This document shows, piece after piece, positions 36,030 through 45,206 of a DNA stretch of 64,000 nt. The translations under genes were made by a program, and so were the position numbers. The notes below the pieces were generated by a model. The model searched no databases. It saw only the letters and a program-made list of their open reading frames with translations, and was not told the origin of the DNA. The first letter of the stretch is position 1, and each line of letters begins with the position of its first letter. Source of the DNA: Bacillus tequilensis KCTC 13622 (GTDB lineage Bacteria > Bacillota > Bacilli > Bacillales > Bacillaceae); assembly GCF_000507145.1 (NCBI RefSeq), contig NZ_AYTO01000007.1, positions 124,001 through 188,000 of the forward strand. The letters are read 5' to 3'.

Positions 36030-37678
36030 TGGCCTTTTTCTAAAATTCTTAATTGGTCTTTAGTAGCTGTTCCAGCTTTTCTTTCCCTAATAGCTTCAAA
36101 CCATTTATGACCTTCAATCCACTCGTTTTCTCCGATTTTAAAGAACCTCTGTGGTTGTTGTCCACCATTTCCCGGAACAGTCTTTTGTACAACCCACGTA
36201 TTCCCTTGGTTTTTAGGAGCTCCAGGCGTACTTGTGTGCCATCTGACCTCATACTTGTATGTTCCATCATTCCATTTATAAGTTATTTGTTCATAATCAG
36301 TTTTCGATTGAGCTTTAACTTTTGCCGCATCAGGGATTCTAATTGGTGCCCTCTTGGAGTATTCTTTGGCTATTTTTATTTGTTCATCAGCGGTCATTTC
36401 TGAAAATTTAACTTTACTTGCTGATTTAGAATTTTTCTTCTCCACTTTAGCAACTTTCTCAGCCTCCTTCTCCCTTTTCTCAACTTTCGAAACTTCATCA
36501 GTGGCTTTCTCTGCTTTCTTAGACACTTTAGCTAGTTTATTTCCCCGTCGAATCCATTTGATAACTTTAGCAGGCGGCGTTATGTTAACACCAGCTTTGA
36601 ATCGATCTAGAAGTGAGAGTTTTTCATGTGTATTCGGGTCATATCCTAATGCTGCTCGTTCCCAATCGTCTGCACTAAATAACTCCAAACCCATTTCTAA
36701 GTATCTCTCTATATCACGTTCATTGTCATCTGGTTCTAGAGATTCATCAACACACTCTATCTTAACAATTATATTTCCATCTATGTAGGCACAGTAAGTT
36801 ATTCCATCAATAGTTTTGTAAATTTTCTGTAGTTTTTTTATATCCTCTTCAGTATAGACTTTCTTGGTGATTTTTTGACTCTTTATCATTTGTTCTAGGC
36901 GATTATGGGCAGCCAGCGAATCAACTTCAGAACCTTCTTTCTCTCCTAGCTTCTTCAACATCATCTCCATCGGTGAGTCATCCGCCTGCTTCATTTGCGG
37001 GTTAATCGCGCCGAAGGTTTGGTTGATGTTTTCTTCTTCCTGTGATTTCAAGATGGAGCCGCTTTTGTAGCCTGTGATTTCAATTTTCGGCCCGGTGTAC
37101 ATCGTTTCGAGCTGATCGATATACTTTTTCATCGTTTGAAAATCTGATTTTGCTGTTTCTAGTGCTTGGGTTTGCTGGCCGTCAAATTGAAAGAGCTTAT
37201 GCAGGGTGTCTGTGATCAGCCGTTCAGCCTGTTCTGTTTCCATCCGAAAAATGGAGTCATTGACTGTCGGCAGGCTGACGATGTGGCCGATGGCTGATGT
37301 TTGGCGATTCACTGCGTCTGTGAGCTGCTCTGTCACTTCTCGTGCATGCTTGACTCCGTGTCTTGCATCGTGTGAGAGAAAAGCCTCGGCGATCATGCCG
37401 TGGGAGTCAGATTCTACAGATGCAATCGCATGCTGGGTTTGTTTCAGCACTTTTTTGTATTCGTCGATAAACATGCCAAAGAAGAGGAGAAAAGGCTTGT
37501 GGCACTCCTCGTAGAAGGTCCGGATGGCGTCTCCGCCTTTTCCTTTTAGCGCGTCCTTCATGCTTGCCAGGTGCTCAACGCTTTTTTCCAGCTTCTCCAG
37601 CTGCTGTTTTTGCTTGTCCAGTTTCTCAATCGTATGTTGAATGCCCTCGTGAAGAGCGTGGACATCTAATGTTTTCAA
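36017..37678 (-). CDS. yxiD: LXG-domain polymorphic toxin (YxiD-type), probable RNase
   Basis: A 553-residue protein. The N-terminal LXG domain (about 1-265, MKTLDVHALHEGIQHTIEKL, helical) directs export through the type VII (ESX/Yuk) system. A Lys/Glu-rich linker (about 385-440) leads to the C-terminal toxin tip (about 455-553) with EVRWHTSTPGAPKNQGNTWV and GTATKDQLRILEKGHWKD, conserved in Bacillus YobL/YxiD-type RNase toxins and in some CDI toxins. DNA coding for the first part is GC-richer than the end, with a break near 36890, showing exchange of the tip. Partner genes yxiC and yxiB lie upstream and immunity downstream. Confidence 0.88.
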   Translation of the reverse strand: MKTLDVHALHEGIQHTIEKLDKQKQQLEKLEKSVEHLASMKDALKGKGGDAIRTFYEECHKPFLLFFGMFIDEYKKVLKQTQHAIASVESDSHGMIAEAFLSHDARHGVKHAREVTEQLTDAVNRQTSAIGHIVSLPTVNDSIFRMETEQAERLITDTLHKLFQFDGQQTQALETAKSDFQTMKKYIDQLETMYTGPKIEITGYKSGSILKSQEEENINQTFGAINPQMKQADDSPMEMMLKKLGEKEGSEVDSLAAHNRLEQMIKSQKITKKVYTEEDIKKLQKIYKTIDGITYCAYIDGNIIVKIECVDESLEPDDNERDIERYLEMGLELFSADDWERAALGYDPNTHEKLSLLDRFKAGVNITPPAKVIKWIRRGNKLAKVSKKAEKATDEVSKVEKREKEAEKVAKVEKKNSKSASKVKFSEMTADEQIKIAKEYSKRAPIRIPDAAKVKAQSKTDYEQITYKWNDGTYKYEVRWHTSTPGAPKNQGNTWVVQKTVPGNGGQQPQRFFKIGENEWIEGHKWFEAIRERKAGTATKDQLRILEKGHWKD

Positions 37679-37697
37679 TCCCTTGTCCTCCCGCGCT

Positions 37698-37967
37698 TTA
37701 TTTCATGGAAGATGATATGTTTTCGTCCGTTTCCTTCATGGCGTTTACCGCGCTTTCCGTTTGTGCGATATGTTTGGCCAGAACGGACGCATAGGCTTCG
37801 GTGAGCTCTTTGATCTCCTCATTTAATTGCTCAATGGACTTCACAACGTTTAAATGGTTTCGGCCTGAGATGTGGCCGGGCAAGGAGGATTTGAGTTCAG
37901 CTGAATTTTTGAGCTGTGAGAGCCCTTGCTTCACTGTGCCATACACCATTTTAATTTCCCGTGCCAT
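37698..37967 (-). CDS. yxiC: YxiC-like WXG100-size helper of the LXG toxin
   Basis: An 89-residue helical protein (MAREIKMVYGTVKQGLSQLK; DUF5344-type). The size and helix-turn-helix hairpin resemble WXG100/Lap partner proteins that bind the LXG domain and guide it to the type VII secretion machine. It lies 19 bases upstream of yxiD and 11 bases after yxiB, on one transcript. The ATG at 37967 follows GAGGTGAGC. Confidence 0.86.
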   Translation of the reverse strand: MAREIKMVYGTVKQGLSQLKNSAELKSSLPGHISGRNHLNVVKSIEQLNEEIKELTEAYASVLAKHIAQTESAVNAMKETDENISSSMK

Positions 37968-37978
37968 TTGTGCTCACC

Positions 37979-38344
37979 TCACTTTTTGTGTTTTTCCTTC
38001 TCTATTTCATGCTCTATTCTTGTGATTTGGCGTCTGATGGAATAGACATCGCCCTCTAAGGAGTGGATTTTCCCTTCGATGCTTTCGATGATTCCGCTGA
38101 CTTGATCGCTTTTAATTTGCTGATATGCTTTGTTCATTCCTTCACGAATATCCTCGAATCGCTCCGCATGTGTTCCTCTCCATGCCTCTCGGTTAAGATG
38201 AGGCCGGTGAATGAGATGCTTAGCCTCGGAAAATTCGTGTTTGATTTGCCTGATTTCGTGCAGCACTCGTTTTAACTGATGGATCTGTTCCTGTTTTTCA
38301 TGTAAGTCGGCTTTTACCGAATGTAACAACATTTCACTATGCAT
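37979..38344 (-). CDS. yxiB: YxiB-like helper of the LXG toxin
   Basis: A 121-residue coiled-coil protein (DUF5082-type) with heptad repeats over most of its length (LHEKQEQIHQLKRVLHEIRQ; IESIEGKIHSLEGDVYSIRR). It is the first gene of the yxiB-yxiC-yxiD-immunity operon and probably pairs with the LXG helix bundle as a targeting factor or chaperone. The ATG at 38344 follows GAGGTG; the longer frame to 38380 would start before that site. Confidence 0.86.
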   Translation of the reverse strand: MHSEMLLHSVKADLHEKQEQIHQLKRVLHEIRQIKHEFSEAKHLIHRPHLNREAWRGTHAERFEDIREGMNKAYQQIKSDQVSGIIESIEGKIHSLEGDVYSIRRQITRIEHEIEKEKHKK

Positions 38345-38494
38345 GCCGCAACACCTCGTGTTTCTATCAAACTGTGTCAATTCTTTACAATACAGACTAT
38401 TTTCATATTACATGATGGGTCATATTGGATAAATAGGCAAAAGGGTTTGTCTTGAAGAGGGATAAGATAAGTATATTTAACTATTATCCTTTTC

Positions 38495-38518
38495 ATTTCA
38501 CTTTCTCGCGAGTGAAAT
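38495..38518. repeat. Inverted repeat upstream of the helicase island
   Basis: ATTTCACT and AGTGAAAT flank TTCTCGCG. It lies midway between yxiB and the helicase gene and could be an operator or part of an insertion boundary. The rest of 38381-38636 is AT-rich with no gene. Confidence 0.5.
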
Positions 38519-38651
38519 TCAGCTTGCACAGGACTATAAGTGCAGGTACAATTATCCTCATTTGTTCGAGGTGCCTTTGCAAATCTCTGTTACCTATAGT
38601 CAATAATAATGATAAAATCAGGATATCTATTTAAATATGGAGAGAGAAAAA

Positions 38652-41600
38652 ATGACAAAAAACAGTGGTTTTCATGAAGAATTGCAAGAAAAGCACAAGC
38701 TTTATCCGGTTGAACATCGATTTCAGCCTGTTTTACCGAAAGAATACACAGAAATTTTAACTTTACATATAGCAAAACAATTTGGTGAAAAAATCAAAAC
38801 GCTTGTTCATCATGGAGAATATCATCAGGCGGTTGAATTAACCCAAAAAGTATCTTCTGATCTTGGTAATGATACTGCCTTTGCAACACCACTTTCTTCA
38901 GTTCTTTATCATTTAGGTGACTTGGATCTTCCTGTATCTGAGCACTTTTCGCTATCACGATTGAATCTACTCGGAAACCATAGAGCGGATGATAATTTTT
39001 TTAAAACATTAAAGAATGAAATGTTAACTGCTGATCGTGTGGATTTTATGGTCAGTTTTACAAGATGGTCTGGCGTCCAACTTCTTATTCCGCCATTACA
39101 AGAGCTCAATAAACGCAATGTACCAGTACGTATTATTACATCCACATATATGGGAATTACTGAACCTAAAGCCCTTAAACAACTCATGCAATTTCAAAAT
39201 GTTACCTTAAGAATTGTAAATGATTATCGTCAATCTTTTCACACAAAAGCTTACTTATTTGAACGTCAGTCAGGGCAACATAGCGTCATTATTGGATCAT
39301 CAAACCTTTCGCAATCCGCTCTGACCACTGGGTATGAGCTAAATGCGAGAATACCTGATACAAAATATCTTCCTATTTTTCAACAAACAAAAGATGTCTT
39401 TAATAAAGTATGGCTTGAAAAAACACAACCGGTCGATGACCAGTTCTTAAAAGCTTATGAAGAATTTCAAACAGCTAATCACAAAATTAGTGCGTCTCTC
39501 GTCTCTCAAAACTCTCTTTACCAAACAAAAATACAACCTAATGCCATGCAAGAAATAGCGCTTAAAAACCTTAAGAAAACGAGAGAACAAGGTGAGGAAA
39601 GGGCTGTTATTATCGCTGCAACTGGTACAGGAAAAACATATCTTGCAGCATTTGATTTTTCCGAATATCAACCAAAAAAATATCTTTTTATCGCTCATCG
39701 CGAGGAGTTACTAACTAAAGCCATTGAAACATTTAAAAAAGTCACTAATGATCATGATAACTTTGGATTGTTAACTGGATCGAAAAAAGAATGGAATAAA
39801 AGGTTTTTATTTAGCACAGTTCAAACCTTGTATAAAGAAGAAACATTAAAACGGTTTGCACCAGATGAATTTGATTACATTGTCATTGACGAATTTCATC
39901 ATGCAGAAGCCTCTACCTATCAATCAGTGTTGAATTACTTTAAACCTAAATTCTTATTAGGATTAACTGCAACTCCAGAACGTTTAGACGGTAAAGATGT
40001 ACTTGAAATCTGTAATCATAATGTTGTCTATGAAATTCGCCTACGAGATGCGTTAGAAGCTGAATTGCTCGCCCCGTTTCATTACTTTGGTATTCCAGAT
40101 CATACTGTTGATTATGATAAAGTAAAAATAACAAACGGGGTTTATGATGAACGCTCTCTGGTCAGCCACTTAAAAAACCATGAGCGAGTCGATTATGTAA
40201 TAAAGATGATAAATATGTACGGTTTCCATGGAGAAAAAATGTGTGGGTTGGGCTTCTGTACTAACATTGAACATGCCCAATATATGAGTCAAGAATTTAA
40301 TCAATTAGGATTCCATACAACATATTTAACAGGGCAAGATTCTTCAGCTCAACGTCAGAAAGTCATCAGAGAACTTGAAGACCCGCATCACAGTTTAGAG
40401 CTAATTTTCACAGTAGATATTTTTAATGAAGGTATTGATATACCAAAATTAAACTTACTGCTTTTTTTGAGACCGACTGAATCACCAACCATATTTATTC
40501 AACAGTTAGGAAGAGGATTAAGAAAGACTGATGATAAAGAGTTTGTGACGGTTCTGGATTTTATAGGTAATTATCAAAAGTCGTTTGTCATACCGCTAGC
40601 CCTTTCCGGACAAACGAGTCAAAAATCCTTTGATAAAGATTCATTAAGAGTTGCCGTGACCCATGAGTTTGCAGACTTACCAGGTGGGTCTTATGTAGAC
40701 CTTTCATCTGTAACGAAAAAAGAGATTTTACACAAAATTGATAGTATTAAACTAAATTCAGTTGCCATGTTGAAAACTTTATATTATCAATTCAAACGAG
40801 ATATTGGACGCTCTCCTGAGCTACTAGATTTTCTTTATTCAGATCAAGCTCCAGGCCTTACCTTTTTTATAAAGAAATATAAGTCTTGGGTCGAAACGAA
40901 ACGCAGAATGGATGACCTTCATTCTTTGGATAAAATAATATTAAATGATTCGTTAGTTTTAAAAATGGTATCCTGGTTAGAACAACAGTTTCCTATCAAG
41001 TGGCCTTATGATTTATTAGTGTTGCAATGTGGATATAATACAAAAAGAATCACTGTCGATGATGTTAAAAAGTCTTTAGAGGATACATTTCATTTACAAA
41101 TCAAAAACACTAATATACACGACAATTTAATTAAACGATCTATGGAGCGTTTAGCCAAACCACTAAAAAAACAGCAATGGAGTTTTGGTACAGTGGAGGA
41201 AAGTACGTTCATCCTACAATCAGATATTATTGAACGCCTATGCCATCCTCAGTTTGGTCCTTATATTAAGGAGCGTATTCAATATGGATTAACTGAATTT
41301 AGACGTTTGAATAATATAGAAGCACTTTTATCTAGTGAACTACAACTCACTTTATTTCAAACATATACTAGAAATGAACTCATACATTTATTTCAATCTA
41401 CTGATCAAGAGGGAACGTGGCGAGAAGGTGTAAAGAGAGTTAACAATAATTACTTAATTTTTATTACATTAAATAAATCTGAAAAAGTAGAGGACCATTT
41501 GTTATATAAAGATTACTTTATTGATCCCTACCATTTTCATTGGCAAAGTCCAAATCAAACATCACATCATTCTAATGTCGGTCAGAATTTTATTAACCAT

Positions 41601-41786
41601 AGACAAAGAGAATATAATATACATCTATTCGTTCGTAAATTTAACGAAATGCATGATATTACCTTACCCTTCATTTATCTAGGTAAAGTAGATTACGTAT
41701 CAAGCAATGGGGACAAACCTATGAATGTAATATGGAAGCTCCATCAGCCTGTCCCAGAAAACTTGTATGTTGATTTAATTCATTAG
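38652..41786 (+). CDS. PLD-nuclease/SF2-helicase/DUF3427 protein, candidate defence effector
   Basis: A 1044-residue multi-domain protein. A leading helical region is followed by a phospholipase-D-type nuclease domain (about 105-255; H197-x-K199 in FHTKAYLF and N218 in IGSSNLSQSAL). An SF2 ResIII-type helicase follows: Walker A ATGTGKT near 323-329, DEFHHAE near 413, TATPERLDG, and the arginine-finger motif QQLGRGLRKTD. The long C-terminus (about 690-1044) matches DUF3427. Such proteins cut and unwind DNA and occur in restriction-like loci. The ATG at 38652 has GGAGAG at a good distance; the in-frame ATG at 38637 does not. AT-rich, unlike its neighbours. Its end overlaps the Nudix gene end to end by 12 bases. 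Confidence 0.85.
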   Translation: MTKNSGFHEELQEKHKLYPVEHRFQPVLPKEYTEILTLHIAKQFGEKIKTLVHHGEYHQAVELTQKVSSDLGNDTAFATPLSSVLYHLGDLDLPVSEHFSLSRLNLLGNHRADDNFFKTLKNEMLTADRVDFMVSFTRWSGVQLLIPPLQELNKRNVPVRIITSTYMGITEPKALKQLMQFQNVTLRIVNDYRQSFHTKAYLFERQSGQHSVIIGSSNLSQSALTTGYELNARIPDTKYLPIFQQTKDVFNKVWLEKTQPVDDQFLKAYEEFQTANHKISASLVSQNSLYQTKIQPNAMQEIALKNLKKTREQGEERAVIIAATGTGKTYLAAFDFSEYQPKKYLFIAHREELLTKAIETFKKVTNDHDNFGLLTGSKKEWNKRFLFSTVQTLYKEETLKRFAPDEFDYIVIDEFHHAEASTYQSVLNYFKPKFLLGLTATPERLDGKDVLEICNHNVVYEIRLRDALEAELLAPFHYFGIPDHTVDYDKVKITNGVYDERSLVSHLKNHERVDYVIKMINMYGFHGEKMCGLGFCTNIEHAQYMSQEFNQLGFHTTYLTGQDSSAQRQKVIRELEDPHHSLELIFTVDIFNEGIDIPKLNLLLFLRPTESPTIFIQQLGRGLRKTDDKEFVTVLDFIGNYQKSFVIPLALSGQTSQKSFDKDSLRVAVTHEFADLPGGSYVDLSSVTKKEILHKIDSIKLNSVAMLKTLYYQFKRDIGRSPELLDFLYSDQAPGLTFFIKKYKSWVETKRRMDDLHSLDKIILNDSLVLKMVSWLEQQFPIKWPYDLLVLQCGYNTKRITVDDVKKSLEDTFHLQIKNTNIHDNLIKRSMERLAKPLKKQQWSFGTVEESTFILQSDIIERLCHPQFGPYIKERIQYGLTEFRRLNNIEALLSSELQLTLFQTYTRNELIHLFQSTDQEGTWREGVKRVNNNYLIFITLNKSEKVEDHLLYKDYFIDPYHFHWQSPNQTSHHSNVGQNFINHRQREYNIHLFVRKFNEMHDITLPFIYLGKVDYVSSNGDKPMNVIWKLHQPVPENLYVDLIH

Positions 41787-42164
41787 TGCATTTACAGTTG
41801 GAATATCAGCAGGTGCCCATTCAAGTGAATCAAGTTCGCTCACGGGCACCCATCTGAGTTCCGCATGTTCTTTAGCATCAGGTTCACCCTCAACAATTTT
41901 CGCTTGAATAGAAATTAAATTAACAATGATTTTCTCATATTCGTGATGAATGTTATCGATAATTTCACCGGCTTCAATTTTACAACCAAGCTCTTCATGA
42001 ATTTCTCTGACAAGAGCTTCTCGAGCATTCTCTCCCTCTTCAAGTTTCCCTCCTGGGAATTCCCATAGATTGGCCAAAGACATGGTTGGCGAACGAAGTG
42101 CACATAAAATCATATCTCTATCGTTTTGAATCACTGCTGCAGCAACTTTAATTGTTTTTTTCAT
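41775..42164 (-). CDS. Nudix (MutT-type) hydrolase
   Basis: A 129-residue enzyme with a complete Nudix box GGKLEEGENAREALVREI followed by HEELGC (pattern GX5EX7REUXEEXGU), about residues 37-59, and the MutT-like context LANLWEFPGGK. Such enzymes hydrolyse nucleoside diphosphates linked to another group, including oxidised (d)NTPs. The ATG at 42164 follows AAAGGAAG. It lies between the two helicase genes and converges on the first. Nudix genes are often placed with DUF3427 helicases, suggesting a nucleotide signal or pool role in the same system; that is inference. Confidence 0.86.
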   Translation of the reverse strand: MKKTIKVAAAVIQNDRDMILCALRSPTMSLANLWEFPGGKLEEGENAREALVREIHEELGCKIEAGEIIDNIHHEYEKIIVNLISIQAKIVEGEPDAKEHAELRWVPVSELDSLEWAPADIPTVNALMN

Positions 42165-42335
42165 TTTATTTCTTCCTTTCATTTCTTTTAAGTCATAAAG
42201 CTATATTTATTTTATGATCTGATCTAGTTAAACTTTATCATACTGAAAAGATTCTATAACAACATAATTTTTTTCACTATATAGAGTTATTTTTACACTC
42301 AAAATAGTCCTATCTAGTGTCTAATATTTTTTATC

Positions 42336-45077
42336 TTATTGTTTTAAAATTGAATTTAATAGTCCCTTTATTTTTTCTGCCTCGCCACTCTCATTTGTCC
42401 TTAATCTAATAAAAGGTATCCCCGATTTCTTCAAAATAGAATTCTTTAATTCATCTCGTCTTTTCTGGTCACTTGAATGATGATAAGCAGTACCGTCTAC
42501 CTCTATTACCCCAGCAGGTTCATTCCCCATTTTGTAATAGAGCAAAAAATCAAATCTTGCTACTGTTTTAATGAACCTTCGTTCCTCTTTGTTTAAATGG
42601 GAGGTATCATTAAATAAATCCTTTAAACGATACTCCCGTCTAAACTGAATTTTTTTATAGGCCTCTTCTTTAAGAATATCTCTGAGCAAACTCGCAATTA
42701 TCCTTTCAGATTTATACTTTGAGTCACTCTCTCGTAGTTTATTTTCTCTTTCAACTAAAACTTCTGAGAATTCTTTATATAGTAAATCGAAAACGGAAAT
42801 GACCTGACTTTCATGATATAAACTAGCTTCCGTATAATATTCCATATAACGTATTAACTCGGAGATTTCTTTGTTACTCCTCTTGAAAATATCGACGGTA
42901 GATACTAAAACAAACCGTTTTTTTGCCCTCGATATAGCGACATTAATTAAGTTGGCACTATCAACAAACTCAATATCCTTTTTACTGCCCTTTTCATCAA
43001 GTACTGTGGAGAAAATGATTCCATCACATTCTCTTCCTTGAAACTTATGTACAGTATCTTTCATAATTTCTTCTCTCATATAATGATTAGCAGCTTTTAT
43101 TTGGGCTCTATAGGGAGCAATGAATCCAATATCATCAAAATCTTGTGGGAAAACCTTCTCTCTAATAGTTGTCTCTTCAAGAGAATCCAATTCACGAACA
43201 TTGTGTCGTCCGCCTTGGAATCTCATATGATTTCCTTTAACGGTTTTTATTAAAATAATTGAAGAATCGTCTACTTCATCATATCTAGTCAAAGGAATGA
43301 GGTTGCCATCATAATATTGTTCATTACAAAATTTAATGATCATTGGATGGCATCGATAGTGTTCCTTTAACAAAGTAACTGGAATTTTATCCTCGTATAC
43401 TTTTAAAACAGAATGCAGAAGACTATTTTCTACATAATCAAAGCAAGGTTCGATTCCCATTTCTCCCTTTGATATGTTCTTGTCTGGAATATGAGGTAGC
43501 TGTTTTGTATCTCCAACAATAATCACATTTTTAGCACAACCTAGAGCAAGGATACCTGGCATCAATTCTAACTGTGAGGCTTCGTCTATAATTAAGTAAT
43601 CGAATAAGAAACCATCTGGGATTGATTTCATTAAAGAGAATGCAGTACTCAGAATAATAGGATATCGATTTATAAATCGATCAAACTGCTTTGCATCTTT
43701 ATATTTCTTGTGCTCAAAATTCTCTTCCTTAATCCTGTTTTGTTTATTATGTATATAATTTTTAAAAATTAAAGCAGAGTAATTTTGAATTTGATTACTT
43801 AGATCGTCAAAATTTTTGGCCTGTAGCATTTGATTTATTTTATTTAACTCAGAATTTAATTCAGTTAGTTTTTGCTTATAGAATTGGTATTGGAGTTGTG
43901 AGAGCACTTTCTCTTTATTTAAACTATCTCCTATCTGTTTGAAGTCATATAACCCATAGTAAAACAGATATTTGGTTTTCTTAAAGAAGTTCATTCGCTT
44001 TTGTTTGTTAAGTACTTCATCAGCCATAAAATTTAAAATCTTAACATTATTAAACTTATAAAAAGGTAAAAGCTTTGGCTTCGTGGTTTCTAGTGACTCA
44101 AAATGTTGTTTATAATATTTTTTCTCTGTTTCTAGGTCTTTTATTTGCTGTTTGATTACTGCTTGTCGGTTTTGTAACTGTAATAGTTCTTTAATAGATT
44201 CTATGTCACTTAAGACATTTTTCAGTAACTCTGATTCTCTTCCATCCTCAATCTTCCATTCGGCTATATCTCGCGGAAGTTCCGGAAGTTGCTCAAAGAA
44301 TTTTTTTTGATTATCTTGGCTACCTAATGTTGCAAGAAGAAAATCGTATCCTGCTTTCTCCATTTTTTCTTTAACATTGTCAACTGCGGAATTATTGCTT
44401 GAGACAATTGCAGCATTCTTTCCTCGCATCACTATATTAGTAATTAGATTTAAAATAGTTTGCGTTTTCCCTGTACCAGGAGGGCCTTCAATTACACTTA
44501 TTTGAGAAGAAAAAGCAGATTGAACTGCCTGGATTTGACTTAGGTTTAACCCAAAAGGAAAAAGAAGGGTCTCTGAATCCTTGTACGACCGACTTTCCTT
44601 TGAAAAATAAGCATAGAGAGCACTTTCTATTCTTAACGGCATACGCTGAATTTCGCCTTCTAAAATAGGAGGGATATCATTTTTTGTTTTATCTTTAACT
44701 GCCGCTACATGTCTAAAATAATCCAAAAGTTGTTTAAACTTTGCATTACCTAAAGTAATCTTTTCAATATCTTTTACTTTATAAATATATTTCTGATCGT
44801 TTCCCTTAAAAGTCAAAACAGCATACTTATCCCCATATATTTTAACGTTTTCTATATTTGCTTTTACATTTCCCTTTAAAATTAGTCGTTCTTGCTTGTT
44901 AATGACCAATTCTCGAACAGGGGTAATTATACACTTATCTAATTCTTCACTTTTCCTCATTCCACTGCTCAATGTAATATCAACAATTATTTTAGCATTA
45001 TCTCGTTTAGATAATCGCCATTCTTTAATTTGATCAGAATATGTTGTATTACCTATCTCAATGATTACATTCGCCAA
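42336..45077 (-). CDS. SF1 (Upf1-like) helicase with C-terminal DUF2726-like nuclease domain
   Basis: A 913-residue protein. An unrecognised N-terminal domain (about 1-150) precedes an SF1 helicase: Walker A GPPGTGKT at 198-205, a coiled-coil insertion (about 270-455), DYLIIDEASQLEL, VGDTKQLPHI, LKEHYRCHPMII, KFQGRECDGIIF and VAISRAKKRFVLVS. The C-terminal 130 residues (FDFLLYYK, GVIEVDGTAYHHS, IPFIRLRTNE) look like DUF2726, a PD-(D/E)XK/Vsr-like nuclease fold. TTG start at 45077 after GGAGGG. Leftward, 170 bases upstream of the Nudix gene. AT-rich and absent from the 168 gene order I remember; the best guess is anti-phage defence. Confidence 0.84.
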   Translation of the reverse strand: MANVIIEIGNTTYSDQIKEWRLSKRDNAKIIVDITLSSGMRKSEELDKCIITPVRELVINKQERLILKGNVKANIENVKIYGDKYAVLTFKGNDQKYIYKVKDIEKITLGNAKFKQLLDYFRHVAAVKDKTKNDIPPILEGEIQRMPLRIESALYAYFSKESRSYKDSETLLFPFGLNLSQIQAVQSAFSSQISVIEGPPGTGKTQTILNLITNIVMRGKNAAIVSSNNSAVDNVKEKMEKAGYDFLLATLGSQDNQKKFFEQLPELPRDIAEWKIEDGRESELLKNVLSDIESIKELLQLQNRQAVIKQQIKDLETEKKYYKQHFESLETTKPKLLPFYKFNNVKILNFMADEVLNKQKRMNFFKKTKYLFYYGLYDFKQIGDSLNKEKVLSQLQYQFYKQKLTELNSELNKINQMLQAKNFDDLSNQIQNYSALIFKNYIHNKQNRIKEENFEHKKYKDAKQFDRFINRYPIILSTAFSLMKSIPDGFLFDYLIIDEASQLELMPGILALGCAKNVIIVGDTKQLPHIPDKNISKGEMGIEPCFDYVENSLLHSVLKVYEDKIPVTLLKEHYRCHPMIIKFCNEQYYDGNLIPLTRYDEVDDSSIILIKTVKGNHMRFQGGRHNVRELDSLEETTIREKVFPQDFDDIGFIAPYRAQIKAANHYMREEIMKDTVHKFQGRECDGIIFSTVLDEKGSKKDIEFVDSANLINVAISRAKKRFVLVSTVDIFKRSNKEISELIRYMEYYTEASLYHESQVISVFDLLYKEFSEVLVERENKLRESDSKYKSERIIASLLRDILKEEAYKKIQFRREYRLKDLFNDTSHLNKEERRFIKTVARFDFLLYYKMGNEPAGVIEVDGTAYHHSSDQKRRDELKNSILKKSGIPFIRLRTNESGEAEKIKGLLNSILKQ

Positions 45078-45206
45078 ATTATTCCCTCCAAAACATCTTA
45101 TTTATCTATATAAAATTGTTATTTTTTGTTATAGTATACAAAATTAATAAGGTGTTTTCAAAATACCTAATATGAAGTAAGTAAGAAAAGGTTCTTAAAT
45201 ATAATT

